The notes under the pieces: generated by a model | What the model was told of the DNA's origin: nothing | The model's input: only the letters and a program-made list of their open reading frames with translations | Database searches by the model: none | Shown: positions 32,714 through 41,269 of the stretch, piece by piece | How the letters are laid out: each line of letters opens with the position of its first letter | Position numbering within the stretch: position 1 is the first letter of the stretch | DNA from: Dehalobacter sp. DCA | GTDB taxonomy: Bacteria > Bacillota > Desulfitobacteriia > Desulfitobacteriales > Syntrophobotulaceae | DNA: 64,000 nt | NCBI RefSeq assembly: GCF_000305775.1 | Contig: NC_018866.1 | Coordinates: 558,001-622,000, forward strand | Direction: 5' to 3' | Translations under genes and position numbers: made by a program

Positions 32714-32766
32714 TACCCGAGAAAATACGCCTAATGGAATCCCTGATAAGAAGTAGGAGGCTCTTT

Positions 32767-33771
32767 ATGACAGATACAAAACCTTTAGACCCTTTAGATT
32801 TCACCTTACTTCAGCAGCTCACCCAGACTTTTGGTCCTTCAGGCCAAGAACACAACGTTGCGGCGCTGATTTTAGACCAGACAAAAAATTATGCGGATAC
32901 CGCTTATACGGATACACTGGGTAATCTGATTGTCAGAAAAAAAGGCCAGGGAAGGAAAATGATGATTGCCTGCCATATGGATGAAGTCGGCATCATGGTG
33001 ACCCATATCAATAAGCAGGGCTATCTGTATTTTGCACCGGTTGGCGGTTTACGAGATCATGTTCTGCTCGCGCAGCGCTTTGTTTTTGCCAACGGAGCAG
33101 TAGGTGTCGTCAGCCGTGAAGAGAAAAAGAAGCCGGATGAAAATTCACCGGAACGGCTGTTCCTCGATCTTGGAGCAACCAGTGAGCAAGAGGCCAGAAC
33201 GATGGTCCGGGAAGGCGATATGGCCGTATTCTCCGGAGCTTATCAGGAGACCAAAGACTGTATGATCTCCAAAGCGCTGGATAACCGGGCAGGCTGTTTT
33301 ATCGCCTTGGAAGTATTGAAAAGAGTCAGCAGCCAGGATGACTTGTACTTTGTGTTTACTGCCCAGGAAGAAGTAGGCGCGCGCGGAGCAAAAACAGCTG
33401 CCTACGCGCTGGAACCGGATCTCGCTTTGAATATCGATACGACGTTCAGTTTTGATATGCCCAGGGAATACGAGGTGCCGCGGACTTCTCTGAATAAAGG
33501 TATTGCGATTAAAGTGATGGACAGATCGATCGTCGTATCTCCCCAAATTAAAAACTGGATGGCCGAAATCGCCGAACAGCACGAGATACCCTATCAATGG
33601 GAAATCATTACAAACGGAGGTACCGATTCCGGCCCGGTTCACCTGACCAAAGGCGGGATCCCTACCGGGGGCCTGGCTGTTCCAGTCCGGCATCTGCATA
33701 CGCCAGGTGAAATTGCGTCTAAAAACGATATTAGATCCGGTATATCGCTGTTGCTTGCCTTACTTGAATAA
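32767..33771 (+). CDS. M42 family aminopeptidase, third of three
   Basis: 334 residues with the M42 set: IACHMDEVGIMVT, ALDNRAGCFIALEVL, AQEEVGARGAKTA, ALNIDTTFS and a late RHLHTPGE. GGAGG lies 9 nt before ATG 32767. The reading frame stays open back through the palindromic element, but that extension is not coding. It is a separate paralogue, more diverged from the other two, and the dispersed element between may break or stabilise the shared transcript. larB follows by 17 nt. Confidence 0.88.
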   Translation: MTDTKPLDPLDFTLLQQLTQTFGPSGQEHNVAALILDQTKNYADTAYTDTLGNLIVRKKGQGRKMMIACHMDEVGIMVTHINKQGYLYFAPVGGLRDHVLLAQRFVFANGAVGVVSREEKKKPDENSPERLFLDLGATSEQEARTMVREGDMAVFSGAYQETKDCMISKALDNRAGCFIALEVLKRVSSQDDLYFVFTAQEEVGARGAKTAAYALEPDLALNIDTTFSFDMPREYEVPRTSLNKGIAIKVMDRSIVVSPQIKNWMAEIAEQHEIPYQWEIITNGGTDSGPVHLTKGGIPTGGLAVPVRHLHTPGEIASKNDIRSGISLLLALLE

Positions 33772-33788
33772 GAGAGAGTAGGAATAAC

Positions 33789-34538
33789 ATGAAAGATAAA
33801 ATTAAACAAATCCTGAATCAGGTTCAGGACAGTCAGATTTCAATCGATGAAGGCTTGCAGCAGCTTGAGCAGATGTACAGCTGTGACATGGGCTATGCGC
33901 GTTTGGATACTCACCGTCAGTATCGTAAGGGTTTTCCGGAAGCAATCTTTTGTCCGGGCAAAACGACAGACCAAATTGTTCAGATTGCCAAAAAACTGCA
34001 TGAGGTTTCCGATCAGAACGTACTCGCAACGAGAGCCAGCAGGGAAGTCTATGAGGTCGTCTGCCGGGAGATCCCGTCGGCTGAGTTCAATGAAACCTCC
34101 CGCACGATTGTGATCAGAAAAGGGGTTCAACGGTCTGTTGGCAATATCCTCGTTGTGAGTGCAGGTACTTCAGATTTGCCGGTTGCCGAAGAGGCGGCTG
34201 TAACCGCGGAAGCTATGGGCAATAAGGTCGAACGCATGTATGATACAGGCGTAGCAGGTCTTCACCGACTATTGTCCCAGTCGGAGCGGCTGCAGCAGGC
34301 CAAGGTGCTGATTGTTGTCGCCGGGATGGACGGCGTGCTGCCAAGTGTTGTCGGTGGACTGGTCGCCAGTCCGGTCATCGCGGTCCCAACAAGTGTCGGT
34401 TATGGCGCAAATTTTGGCGGACTCGCCCCTTTGCTTACCATGCTGAACAGCTGCTCGGAAGGAATCGGCGTTGTAAATATTGACAACGGCTTTGGAGCCG
34501 GGTATCTGGCTTCGCTGATTAATCAGGCGGGAATATAA
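33789..34538 (+). CDS. larB: LarB, nickel-pincer cofactor biosynthesis carboxylase
   Basis: 249 residues. The C-terminal two thirds resemble PurE-type AIR carboxylase (VVSAGTSDLPVAEEAAVTAEAMGNKVERMYDTGVAGLHRLL; VGGLVASPVIAVPTSVGYGA; NIDNGFGAGYLASLI), with the LarB-specific N-terminus (IDEGLQQLEQM...ARLDTHRQYRKGFPEAIFCPGKT). LarB carboxylates and hydrolyses nicotinic acid adenine dinucleotide, the first step to the nickel-pincer nucleotide of lactate racemase. larC and larE are not in this window, so the partner genes must lie elsewhere or the gene is used differently. ATG after GAGTAGGAAT. Confidence 0.88.
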   Translation: MKDKIKQILNQVQDSQISIDEGLQQLEQMYSCDMGYARLDTHRQYRKGFPEAIFCPGKTTDQIVQIAKKLHEVSDQNVLATRASREVYEVVCREIPSAEFNETSRTIVIRKGVQRSVGNILVVSAGTSDLPVAEEAAVTAEAMGNKVERMYDTGVAGLHRLLSQSERLQQAKVLIVVAGMDGVLPSVVGGLVASPVIAVPTSVGYGANFGGLAPLLTMLNSCSEGIGVVNIDNGFGAGYLASLINQAGI

Positions 34539-34615
34539 CGAGGCTAAAAAATTAAAAGAATTTATTAATAATTGTGATTAATCTTAGTTTTAAATGGAGG
34601 AGAGGAGGGGGAATC

Positions 34616-35341
34616 ATGGGAAGCAGCGAAATGGATATTCTGTTATTCTTTACAATCTATTCTTTTTTAGGCTGGATGCTGGAATCGGGGTTTGCCTGCA
34701 TCGTCCATGGAAAATTTGTCAACAGGGGCTTTTTAGCCGGATTCTTTTGCCCGCTTTATGGTTTTAGCGCTGTTTTAGTGCTTCTTTCTTCCCAATGGGC
34801 GAGTTCCGTCTTTGAAAGCTCACCAGCCGCAGTACTGATCAGTATTTTGATGGCTGCCCTGGTTGTTACCGGATTGGAATATCTGACAGGGTTTCTTCTG
34901 GAAAAAATATTTCACTACAAATGGTGGGACTACAGCAATAAAACCGCCAATCTAAAGGGGTATATCTGTCTGGAATATTCTGTACTCTGGGGTTTGCTGG
35001 CCTTTGTGCTGCTCCAGTATGTTCATCCGGTCATTTCGGCAAGGGTATTCTTGATACCGGCGGAAGTCAAGGTGTATCTGGTCATTGCGTTTATTGTCTA
35101 CTTTTTCGCAGATACAGTGAAATCTGTCGGCGATGCGCTGAATCTCAGGGAAGTCATTCTGAATTATGCCAACGTCCCCGTAATCAAATATCGAGAAAAG
35201 GTATTGAAATACAAACGGTTTTTCCTGGCTTTTCCACGCCTGATGGTTTTGAATGCGGGTATCATTAACCGTGATGTAAGGAGCATCCTGAATGAAAGGC
35301 TTAACAAAATTAAGATCGAACTTAAAGACAGATTCCAGTGA
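34616..35341 (+). CDS. DUF1113/COG4905 integral membrane protein
   Basis: 241 residues with about five membrane spans. The order is that of the COG4905 family: FLGWMLESGFACIVHGKFVNRGFLAGFFCPLYGFSAV, then GLEYLTGFLLEKIFHYKWWDYSNKTANLKGYICLEYSVLWGLLA. Often annotated as a putative ABC transporter permease, though no ATPase gene is nearby and transport has not been shown for the family. ATG 34616 follows GGAGGGGGA. Its end overlaps the next gene by 50 nt, in a different frame. Confidence 0.78.
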   Translation: MGSSEMDILLFFTIYSFLGWMLESGFACIVHGKFVNRGFLAGFFCPLYGFSAVLVLLSSQWASSVFESSPAAVLISILMAALVVTGLEYLTGFLLEKIFHYKWWDYSNKTANLKGYICLEYSVLWGLLAFVLLQYVHPVISARVFLIPAEVKVYLVIAFIVYFFADTVKSVGDALNLREVILNYANVPVIKYREKVLKYKRFFLAFPRLMVLNAGIINRDVRSILNERLNKIKIELKDRFQ

Positions 35342-35837
35342 TTTCGATGAATACCGGGACTGTATTCAGGAATTGATCATTAACGAAAAACTGTATGTCA
35401 TGGAGAAGTATATTCATCATAAGCATATTACCTGTCTGGAACACAGCTTTTCCGTGTCCTACACCAGTTTTATGCTTTGCCGTAGACTGGGGCTCGACTT
35501 CCGGTCTGCGGCGCGGGGCGGACTCCTGCACGACTTTTTTCTGTATGACTGGCATACGACGAAACCGGAAAAGGGGTTGCACGGATTTACGCATCCGTCA
35601 GCTGCCCTGGAAAATGCCGGCAAGTATTTTATTTTGAATGATGTGGAAAAGGACATTATTGTCAAGCATATGTGGCCCTTAACTGTGAAACCGCCGCGCT
35701 ATACGGAATCGTTTGTTGTCGCCTTCGCAGATAAATACTGCGCACTGTTTGAAATCGTTATTCCAAAAATCGGCGATAGCAAGGAAGGATCATTTAAAAA
35801 CGCTGATGATCAGCAACCACAATTAGAAAGAAAATGA
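35292..35837 (+). CDS. HD-domain phosphohydrolase
   Basis: 181 residues. HD motif GGLLHDFFLYDW with an earlier conserved histidine in HITCLEHSFSVSYTSF and a later one in HMWPL; resembles the small HD hydrolases that follow COG4905 proteins in Firmicutes. The start at 35292 lies inside the previous gene but has AAGGAG 8 nt upstream, so translational coupling is likely. The last residues are a polar tail. Substrate unknown. Closed by a strong terminator. Confidence 0.82.
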   Translation: MKGLTKLRSNLKTDSSDFDEYRDCIQELIINEKLYVMEKYIHHKHITCLEHSFSVSYTSFMLCRRLGLDFRSAARGGLLHDFFLYDWHTTKPEKGLHGFTHPSAALENAGKYFILNDVEKDIIVKHMWPLTVKPPRYTESFVVAFADKYCALFEIVIPKIGDSKEGSFKNADDQQPQLERK

Positions 35838-35839
35838 TA

Positions 35840-35878
35840 AACCAGGATAGTATCTCATTAAGCTATCCTGGTTTTTTT
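35840..35878 (+). terminator. Strong intrinsic terminator
   Basis: AACCAGGATAG (35840-35850) pairs with CTATCCTGGTT across a 12-nt loop, followed by TTTTTT. Ends the run of genes from 30444. Confidence 0.93.
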
Positions 35879-36044
35879 ATGCAGTAATCCTTGAAATTTC
35901 CTGAAAGATTTGTTTTTTTCTGGGGACGCTATGTTCATATGCAAATTTTCAAAACAAAAATGTGCGAATTAACATTTTGAAGCAGGAATATGTTCATTTA
36001 CACGGAATATATATGTTTAAATAAACATTTGGAGGATGATATTT

Positions 36045-37055
36045 ATGTCCGTTAAAGTAGCAATCAATGGTTTTGGCAGAATCGGAAGGCTTTGTATGAG
36101 AGCTCTCCTTGAATCTTCAGGGGATTTGGAAGTCGTTGCAGTCAATGATCTTGGCAAAGCAGATATGCTGGCGCATTTGCTGAAATATGATTCTACCCAC
36201 GGTACACTGCCTTACGATGTTATCGTCGAAGATGGTGTGATGAAGGTCAAAGGAAGCACCATAAAACTTCTGGCCGAAAAGAACCCGGAAGAGCTACCCT
36301 GGAAAGAAATGGGCATCGATGTCGTGATTGAATCGACCGGAAGATTTGTGGACAGGGAAGGCGCAGGTAAACACCTGAAAGCAGGCGCTAAAAAGGTTGT
36401 GATTTCGGCACCCGGTAAAGATGAAGATATCACGATTGTGATGGGTGTCAATGACGATAAATATGATCCGGCCAAACATCATATCATTTCCAACGCTTCT
36501 TGTACCACCAACTGCCTGGCTCCTGTTGCGAAAGTGATTATGAAAGAATTTGGCATCGAGCAGGGAATGATGACAACAACGCACTCCGTAACCAATGACC
36601 AGAGAATTCTAGACTTTGAGCATTCCGACTGGCGCAGAGCCAGAGCTGCATTCCAATCAATGATCCCGACAACCACAGGAGCGGCAAAAGCCGTGGCCCT
36701 TGTTTTGCCAGAACTCAAAGGAAAGCTGAATGGTCTGGCAGTAAGAGTCCCGACACCGAATGTGTCTTTGGTCGATTTTGTTGTGAATGTCAGCAAAGTG
36801 ACGACGAAGGAAGAAGTCAATGCCAAGCTTAAACAGGCTGCAGAAGGTGAGCTTAAAGGAATCCTTTCCTATAACGAACTGCCCCTTGTTTCGAGCGATT
36901 ATAACGGCAATAACGCCAGTTCGATCGTTGACGGACTGTCCACAATGGTTATCGGCGATAAGATGGTCAAAGTCCTGGCCTGGTATGACAATGAATCCGG
37001 CTATTCGAACAGGGTGGTCGATGTGATCAAGATGATGGCTGCCCGTGGGCTTTAA
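36045..37055 (+). CDS. gap: Type I glyceraldehyde-3-phosphate dehydrogenase
   Basis: 336 residues. NAD-binding [14 protein letters not shown] at the start, catalytic Cys near 152 in [12 protein letters not shown], then [13 protein letters not shown] and [14 protein letters not shown]. Glycolytic/gluconeogenic enzyme, phosphorylating and NAD-linked as judged from the motifs. ATG 36045 is 9 nt after GGAGG; the ATG nine bases earlier touches the site. Next to pyk but without pgk, tpi or a CggR-type repressor gene. Copy C of the dispersed palindrome lies just after the stop. Confidence 0.96.
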   Translation: MSVKVAINGFGRIGRLCMRALLESSGDLEVVAVNDLGKADMLAHLLKYDSTHGTLPYDVIVEDGVMKVKGSTIKLLAEKNPEELPWKEMGIDVVIESTGRFVDREGAGKHLKAGAKKVVISAPGKDEDITIVMGVNDDKYDPAKHHIISNASCTTNCLAPVAKVIMKEFGIEQGMMTTTHSVTNDQRILDFEHSDWRRARAAFQSMIPTTTGAAKAVALVLPELKGKLNGLAVRVPTPNVSLVDFVVNVSKVTTKEEVNAKLKQAAEGELKGILSYNELPLVSSDYNGNNASSIVDGLSTMVIGDKMVKVLAWYDNESGYSNRVVDVIKMMAARGL

Positions 37056-37096
37056 TTAATATCTTGGGTAAATAACATTTTTAGTATCTCGGGCCT

Positions 37097-37200
37097 GTCT
37101 GCATGCCACAATTCCGCTTCCAGCCGTTGTGTCCTCCTTGACACAAAAGGCTGCGCTACGCATCCTGCTTCGCTTGACGCTGGAATTGTGGCACGCAGAC
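37097..37200 (+). repeat. Dispersed palindromic element, copy C (short form, 104 bp)
   Basis: GTCTGCATGCCACAATTCC at the left pairs with GGAATTGTGGCACGCAGAC at the right. The core has TTGTGTCCTCC...GACACAAAAGGCTGCGC. It lacks the CATCCATGGC segment of the long form. Located between gap and pyk. Confidence 0.87.
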
Positions 37201-37302
37201 AAAATCTGGAGTAATGTAGATGAATCTTTGCATGACAGTTATTTTTCGTAGGCAAATTAAGTATGTCGCTGTTAGCCAAATTCAGCAAGAGAGGGCGATA
37301 TG

Positions 37303-39030
37303 ATGCGAAGAACCAAGATCATTTGTACGATCGGTCCCGCCAGTGAGCATCCGGAAAAGATTAGACAGCTGATTCAGTCCGGCATGAATGTGGCCAGACT
37401 TAACTTTTCTCACGGCAGTCATGAGACGCATGGAAAAACAATTGTGAACCTCAAGACTGCTGCAGAACAAACCGGTGTTAATCTGGGGATCCTGCTGGAT
37501 ACCAAAGGTCCGGAGATTCGTACAGGCTTGGTTCCTGAGCAAGGGGTCCATCTGGAAAATGGAAGCAACTTTATGCTTGATCAGGATGAAAGCCTTGGTT
37601 CTGCGGAGCGGGTCTTTGTGACCTATCCGGATCTCTGGACCGAGGTTGTGCCCGGAAATCATATTCTGCTGAGTGATGGGCTGCTTGACCTGGAAGTCGC
37701 CTCAGCTGCAAATGGACAAATCACGACGATCGTCAGAAACGGGGGCCTGCTAAAATCCCAAAAAGGGGTCAATGTTCCCGGCGCCAGCATTCAGCTGCCG
37801 GCCCTCACACTGAAAGATATCGAAGATATTCAGTTCGGGCTGCGAAACGGGATTGATTTTATCGCGGCTTCCTTTACCCGCAAGGCTTCGGATATTCTGG
37901 AAGTGCGGAAAGTCGTCGAGGAAGCGAACGCTGCGGTAAAGATTATCGCCAAGATCGAAAGTCATGAAGGTATACGTAATATCGACAGTATTTTGGAAGT
38001 TGCCGACGGTATTATGGTAGCCCGGGGAGACCTTGGCGTGGAAATCCCGGTGGAAGAAGTCCCAATTTATCAAAAAGAGATTATTTGCAAATGCAATGCG
38101 TTGGGCAAAACAGTCATCGTAGCGACGCAGATGCTGGAATCGATGACGCACCAACCGCGTCCGACCAGAGCAGAAGCAAGTGATGTCGCCAATGCCATTT
38201 TAGACGGCACGGACGCGATCATGCTCTCTGGTGAGACTGCAGCCGGTGAATTTCCGGTCGAAGCGGTACAAACAATGGATAAAATAGCGCACAAGGCTGA
38301 AGGGATATTTTTTAAGACCAGTGCCCCGTTGGAAAAAGGACGCAATATTGCCGACGCGATCGGTCATGCCAGTTATACCATAGCAGCGGATCTGAACGCG
38401 GCCGCAATCATTACGCCGACCCAGTCCGGCAAAACAGCCAGAATGATTTCCCGTTACCGGCCGAAGTCTCTGATCATCGCAACAACGCCTTATCCCGAAG
38501 TAGCGAGAAGCCTGACCCTCAGCTGGGGTGTTCATACCATCATTGTCTCGGAAAGTACAGGAACGGACCAACTGCTTTCCGTTGCCGTGACAAGATCTTT
38601 GGATCAGAAATTGATTCAAACCGGCGATGTTGTGGTGCTGACTGCGGGTGTCCCAGTCGGCAAAGTTGGCACGACCAATCTGATCAAAGTCCAGGCGGTC
38701 GGGAATGTGCTGGTAAGAGGTACCGGGATCGGACGAAGAGCTTATTCGGGAAAAGCAAGCAAAGTTAGCGATCCGGAAAAATTCAGCCAAGGAGATATTC
38801 TTATAGCCCCTTTCACGGATGCCGAGCAGCTTCCGGTTATGGCGAAAGCCGGTGCAGTTGTGATTGAACGCGGAGGACTGACTTCACATGCGGCTATTGT
38901 CGCTTTGGAATATGGAATTCCGGCAATCGTCGGAGCGGATGACGCTGTACAGAAGATTCAGGAAGGTGTTTTAATTACTGTAGACGCCTTGTCTGGTGTT
39001 GTCTATGAGGGTTCCGTTGCAATACTATAA
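37303..39030 (+). CDS. pyk: Pyruvate kinase with C-terminal PEP-utilising domain
   Basis: 575 residues. The N-terminal TKIICTIGPAS and RLNFSHG, metal/substrate motif IIAKIESHEG and MVARGDLGVE, and MLESMTHQPRPTRAEASDVANAI mark pyruvate kinase, which makes pyruvate and ATP. Beyond about residue 475 there is a PEP-utilising (swivelling) domain with the histidine motif GGLTSHAAIVALEYGIPAIVG, as in Bacillus-type enzymes; its histidine is not known to be needed for the reaction. Two ATGs (37300, 37303) are possible; the second gives better spacing to GAGGG. Confidence 0.95.
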   Translation: MRRTKIICTIGPASEHPEKIRQLIQSGMNVARLNFSHGSHETHGKTIVNLKTAAEQTGVNLGILLDTKGPEIRTGLVPEQGVHLENGSNFMLDQDESLGSAERVFVTYPDLWTEVVPGNHILLSDGLLDLEVASAANGQITTIVRNGGLLKSQKGVNVPGASIQLPALTLKDIEDIQFGLRNGIDFIAASFTRKASDILEVRKVVEEANAAVKIIAKIESHEGIRNIDSILEVADGIMVARGDLGVEIPVEEVPIYQKEIICKCNALGKTVIVATQMLESMTHQPRPTRAEASDVANAILDGTDAIMLSGETAAGEFPVEAVQTMDKIAHKAEGIFFKTSAPLEKGRNIADAIGHASYTIAADLNAAAIITPTQSGKTARMISRYRPKSLIIATTPYPEVARSLTLSWGVHTIIVSESTGTDQLLSVAVTRSLDQKLIQTGDVVVLTAGVPVGKVGTTNLIKVQAVGNVLVRGTGIGRRAYSGKASKVSDPEKFSQGDILIAPFTDAEQLPVMAKAGAVVIERGGLTSHAAIVALEYGIPAIVGADDAVQKIQEGVLITVDALSGVVYEGSVAIL

Positions 39031-39126
39031 ACAAAGAACTGGCAGATCTAATACCTTGTCATACTTAAATAAACTTTAATATGGCAATATAGCATGAAAT
39101 GCATATGTAAAGCTGGAGGTGGGTAG

Positions 39127-39903
39127 TTGACAGCAGGCAGACAGGAAAAAATCAGATATTTGCTCCAAAAACACGGGCATTTGACGGTAGCGGAACTGGC
39201 TGCTGAGTTTAATGTTTCCGAAATGACCATACGCCGTGATCTTAAACAACTTGCTTTGATGGGCTTGATTCAGCGGGAACACGGCAAAGCCGTTTATCCT
39301 CAAAACCCTCAAATTAAAAATACCGTTTTTACCACCCGGCTTGGCGAAGCCCAAAGTGAAAAGCTTAGCATTGGCCGAGTAGCGGCTGCTCTGATTAATG
39401 AAGGAGAATCCGTGATTCTGGATTCTGGAACGACGACGCTGTCGATTGCGCTCGCCCTTGACATAAAATGCACGGTTGTAACGAATTCCCTTGCCGTTGC
39501 CGAAATTCTCAGTATGCGTGAAGATATCACGACTGTCCTAACAGGCGGGGAAGTGCAAAGCACGACCTATTCGCTGCTGGGTCCGATGACTAGGGAAAAC
39601 CTGGATGGTTTCTACGCGGATAAACTGTTTCTGTCGGCGACAGGCATCAGCACGGAAAAAGGTCTTTCGACATCGAGCATGATCGAATCCGAAGTCAAAC
39701 AGGCCATGATTACTTCGGCCAGGGAAGTTATTCTTGTCGCTCACAGCGCGAAACTCGGTCACATTCTCTACCATACGTTTGCCAAATGGGAAAAGGTAAA
39801 TAAGTTTATCACCGATGCCGGGGCATCTCCGGAGCAAATTGATAAAATCGAGCAATACGGTGTAGAAGTCATTATTGCTTCTCCTAAAGTATTGCTTCCA
39901 TAA
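39127..39903 (+). CDS. DeoR family transcriptional regulator
   Basis: 258 residues. N-terminal helix-turn-helix (LTVAELAAEFNVSEMTIRRDLKQLALMGLIQREHGKAV) followed by the DeoR sensor domain with VILDSGTTTLSIALAL, VVTNSLAVAEIL and TGGEVQSTTYSLLGPM, the fold that binds a sugar phosphate. Likely a repressor of a sugar pathway; the target is not evident, though pyk lies directly upstream. TTG start with GGAGGTG 5 nt upstream. Confidence 0.9.
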   Translation: MTAGRQEKIRYLLQKHGHLTVAELAAEFNVSEMTIRRDLKQLALMGLIQREHGKAVYPQNPQIKNTVFTTRLGEAQSEKLSIGRVAAALINEGESVILDSGTTTLSIALALDIKCTVVTNSLAVAEILSMREDITTVLTGGEVQSTTYSLLGPMTRENLDGFYADKLFLSATGISTEKGLSTSSMIESEVKQAMITSAREVILVAHSAKLGHILYHTFAKWEKVNKFITDAGASPEQIDKIEQYGVEVIIASPKVLLP

Positions 39904-39959
39904 TTCAGCCTTAGCGTTCTTTACACGTTGGCCCTGAAAATTGCTTATGGTAATATAAA

Positions 39960-39988
39960 ATGATTGCCCATTGCAGTCATTTTTTTTT
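39960..39988 (+). terminator. Terminator after the DeoR gene
   Basis: ATGATTGC pairs with GCAGTCAT (one G-T wobble) around CCATT, followed by eight Ts. Confidence 0.85.
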
Positions 39989-40058
39989 ATAAGCCAGAAG
40001 GGAACTTGTCCTTCGTTGTAGAAAATTATATAGCAGTTCAGAATTCGGGAGGAAATTA

Positions 40059-41144
40059 ATGAATCAGCCACAATTCTTTGCAGGACAAAAACTTAATTTT
40101 ACGACAAACTCCGAATTGTTTCACGACATCTATACTGCAGAAATAAAGAATGTATTCCCTGACCGCTTGGAATTGGCAATCACTTTACATAAAGGTTATC
40201 TGCTGCTGATCCCGATTGGTACCGTGATACGCTGGCTGGTTTCCGATTCGAGAACCGTCCTTACATCCGAAGTGATTTCCCGGCAGCCTGCTCAGCAGAG
40301 CTGGTGCGTTACGATTCCAACTGTCCAGAGACAGCAAAAAAAATCCAGAGTCATTGCGATCGGCAGCGGTAAGGGCGGAGTTGGTAAAACTTCACTCACC
40401 ATCAATTTGAGTATGGCTTTAAGCCAGCTTGGTAAAAGAGTTATTATCCTTGATGCCGATATTGGGATGGCCAATGTCGAATTATTGTTGAAATTGAATA
40501 ATCCGCTGAACCTTACCCATGTCCTGAAAGGAGAGTGCACCTTAAAGGACATTCTGACTCCCGGCCCGGGAGGAATTAAGCTTCTGCCGGGTTCAAGCGG
40601 TATTTCATCGTTAACAAATCTCAGTCCTCTTCAGTTTAACCGTATCATATCCGGATTTGCGGATCTGGAAGGTGAATGTGATATCTTTCTGATCGATACC
40701 GGAGCGGGTATTTCGGAAGTCGTACTTAAATTTTTGGAGGCGGCGGATGACCTGTTGCTGATTACCACCACAGAACCGCACGCGATGATGGATACATACG
40801 GACTGACCAAAGCGCTGGCGTACCGCAATTCGAATATCCGTCCTTACCTGGTGATCAATCGCTGTGAAGATGAAGCCGAAGCGATAAAGTGCTGTGAAAC
40901 ATTTAAGAAAGCTTCGTCCAAGTATCTCAAGCTGCAGCCGGAACTGCTTGGCTGGATTTATGATGACAAAAAAGTCACAAAATCCTTAAAGAGTCAAAAC
41001 CCCTTATTTTTATCCCAGCCTAATTCGGAATATGCAGTTCAGGTCCTCAGTATCGCCAAAACGCTTCTTGGGAAAAGAGTCACCCATGAAAGGTCCACGG
41101 GAATCTTGTCCTTTATCAATAAAATTAAAAGAAATTTTGCCTAG
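40059..41144 (+). CDS. MinD/FlhG-type ATPase fused to an N-terminal YcgR-like domain
   Basis: 361 residues. Residues 1 to about 90 resemble the YcgR/PilZN beta-barrel (FFAGQKLNF...DIYTAEIKNVFPDRLELAITLHKGYLLLIPIGTVIRW). The rest is a ParA/MinD ATPase with deviant Walker A KGGVGKT (105-111), IILDADIGMANVE and DIFLIDTGAGIS. FlhG/MinD2 proteins of this type set flagellar number and site, and a YcgR-like part suggests a link to flagella or c-di-GMP control, but no flagellar gene is in view. GGAGG precedes the ATG. A M23 peptidase gene follows. Confidence 0.8.
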   Translation: MNQPQFFAGQKLNFTTNSELFHDIYTAEIKNVFPDRLELAITLHKGYLLLIPIGTVIRWLVSDSRTVLTSEVISRQPAQQSWCVTIPTVQRQQKKSRVIAIGSGKGGVGKTSLTINLSMALSQLGKRVIILDADIGMANVELLLKLNNPLNLTHVLKGECTLKDILTPGPGGIKLLPGSSGISSLTNLSPLQFNRIISGFADLEGECDIFLIDTGAGISEVVLKFLEAADDLLLITTTEPHAMMDTYGLTKALAYRNSNIRPYLVINRCEDEAEAIKCCETFKKASSKYLKLQPELLGWIYDDKKVTKSLKSQNPLFLSQPNSEYAVQVLSIAKTLLGKRVTHERSTGILSFINKIKRNFA

Positions 41145-41269
41145 AATATAAGGAATTTCTCAAGGAATAAACGTGTGCGTCAATGAATTGGAAAATTCCT
41201 GTATTTTCTTAAGGCTTAATTAATGGTATGATATAGCAGTGTACGAATGACAAGCCAAGGGGGGCGAGA

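Noticed and set aside
41149-41209. AGGAATTT...AAATTCCT after the MinD-type gene as a terminator
   Set aside because: The loop is about 40 nt, the stem is AT-rich and the T tract is interrupted; too weak to list as a feature.
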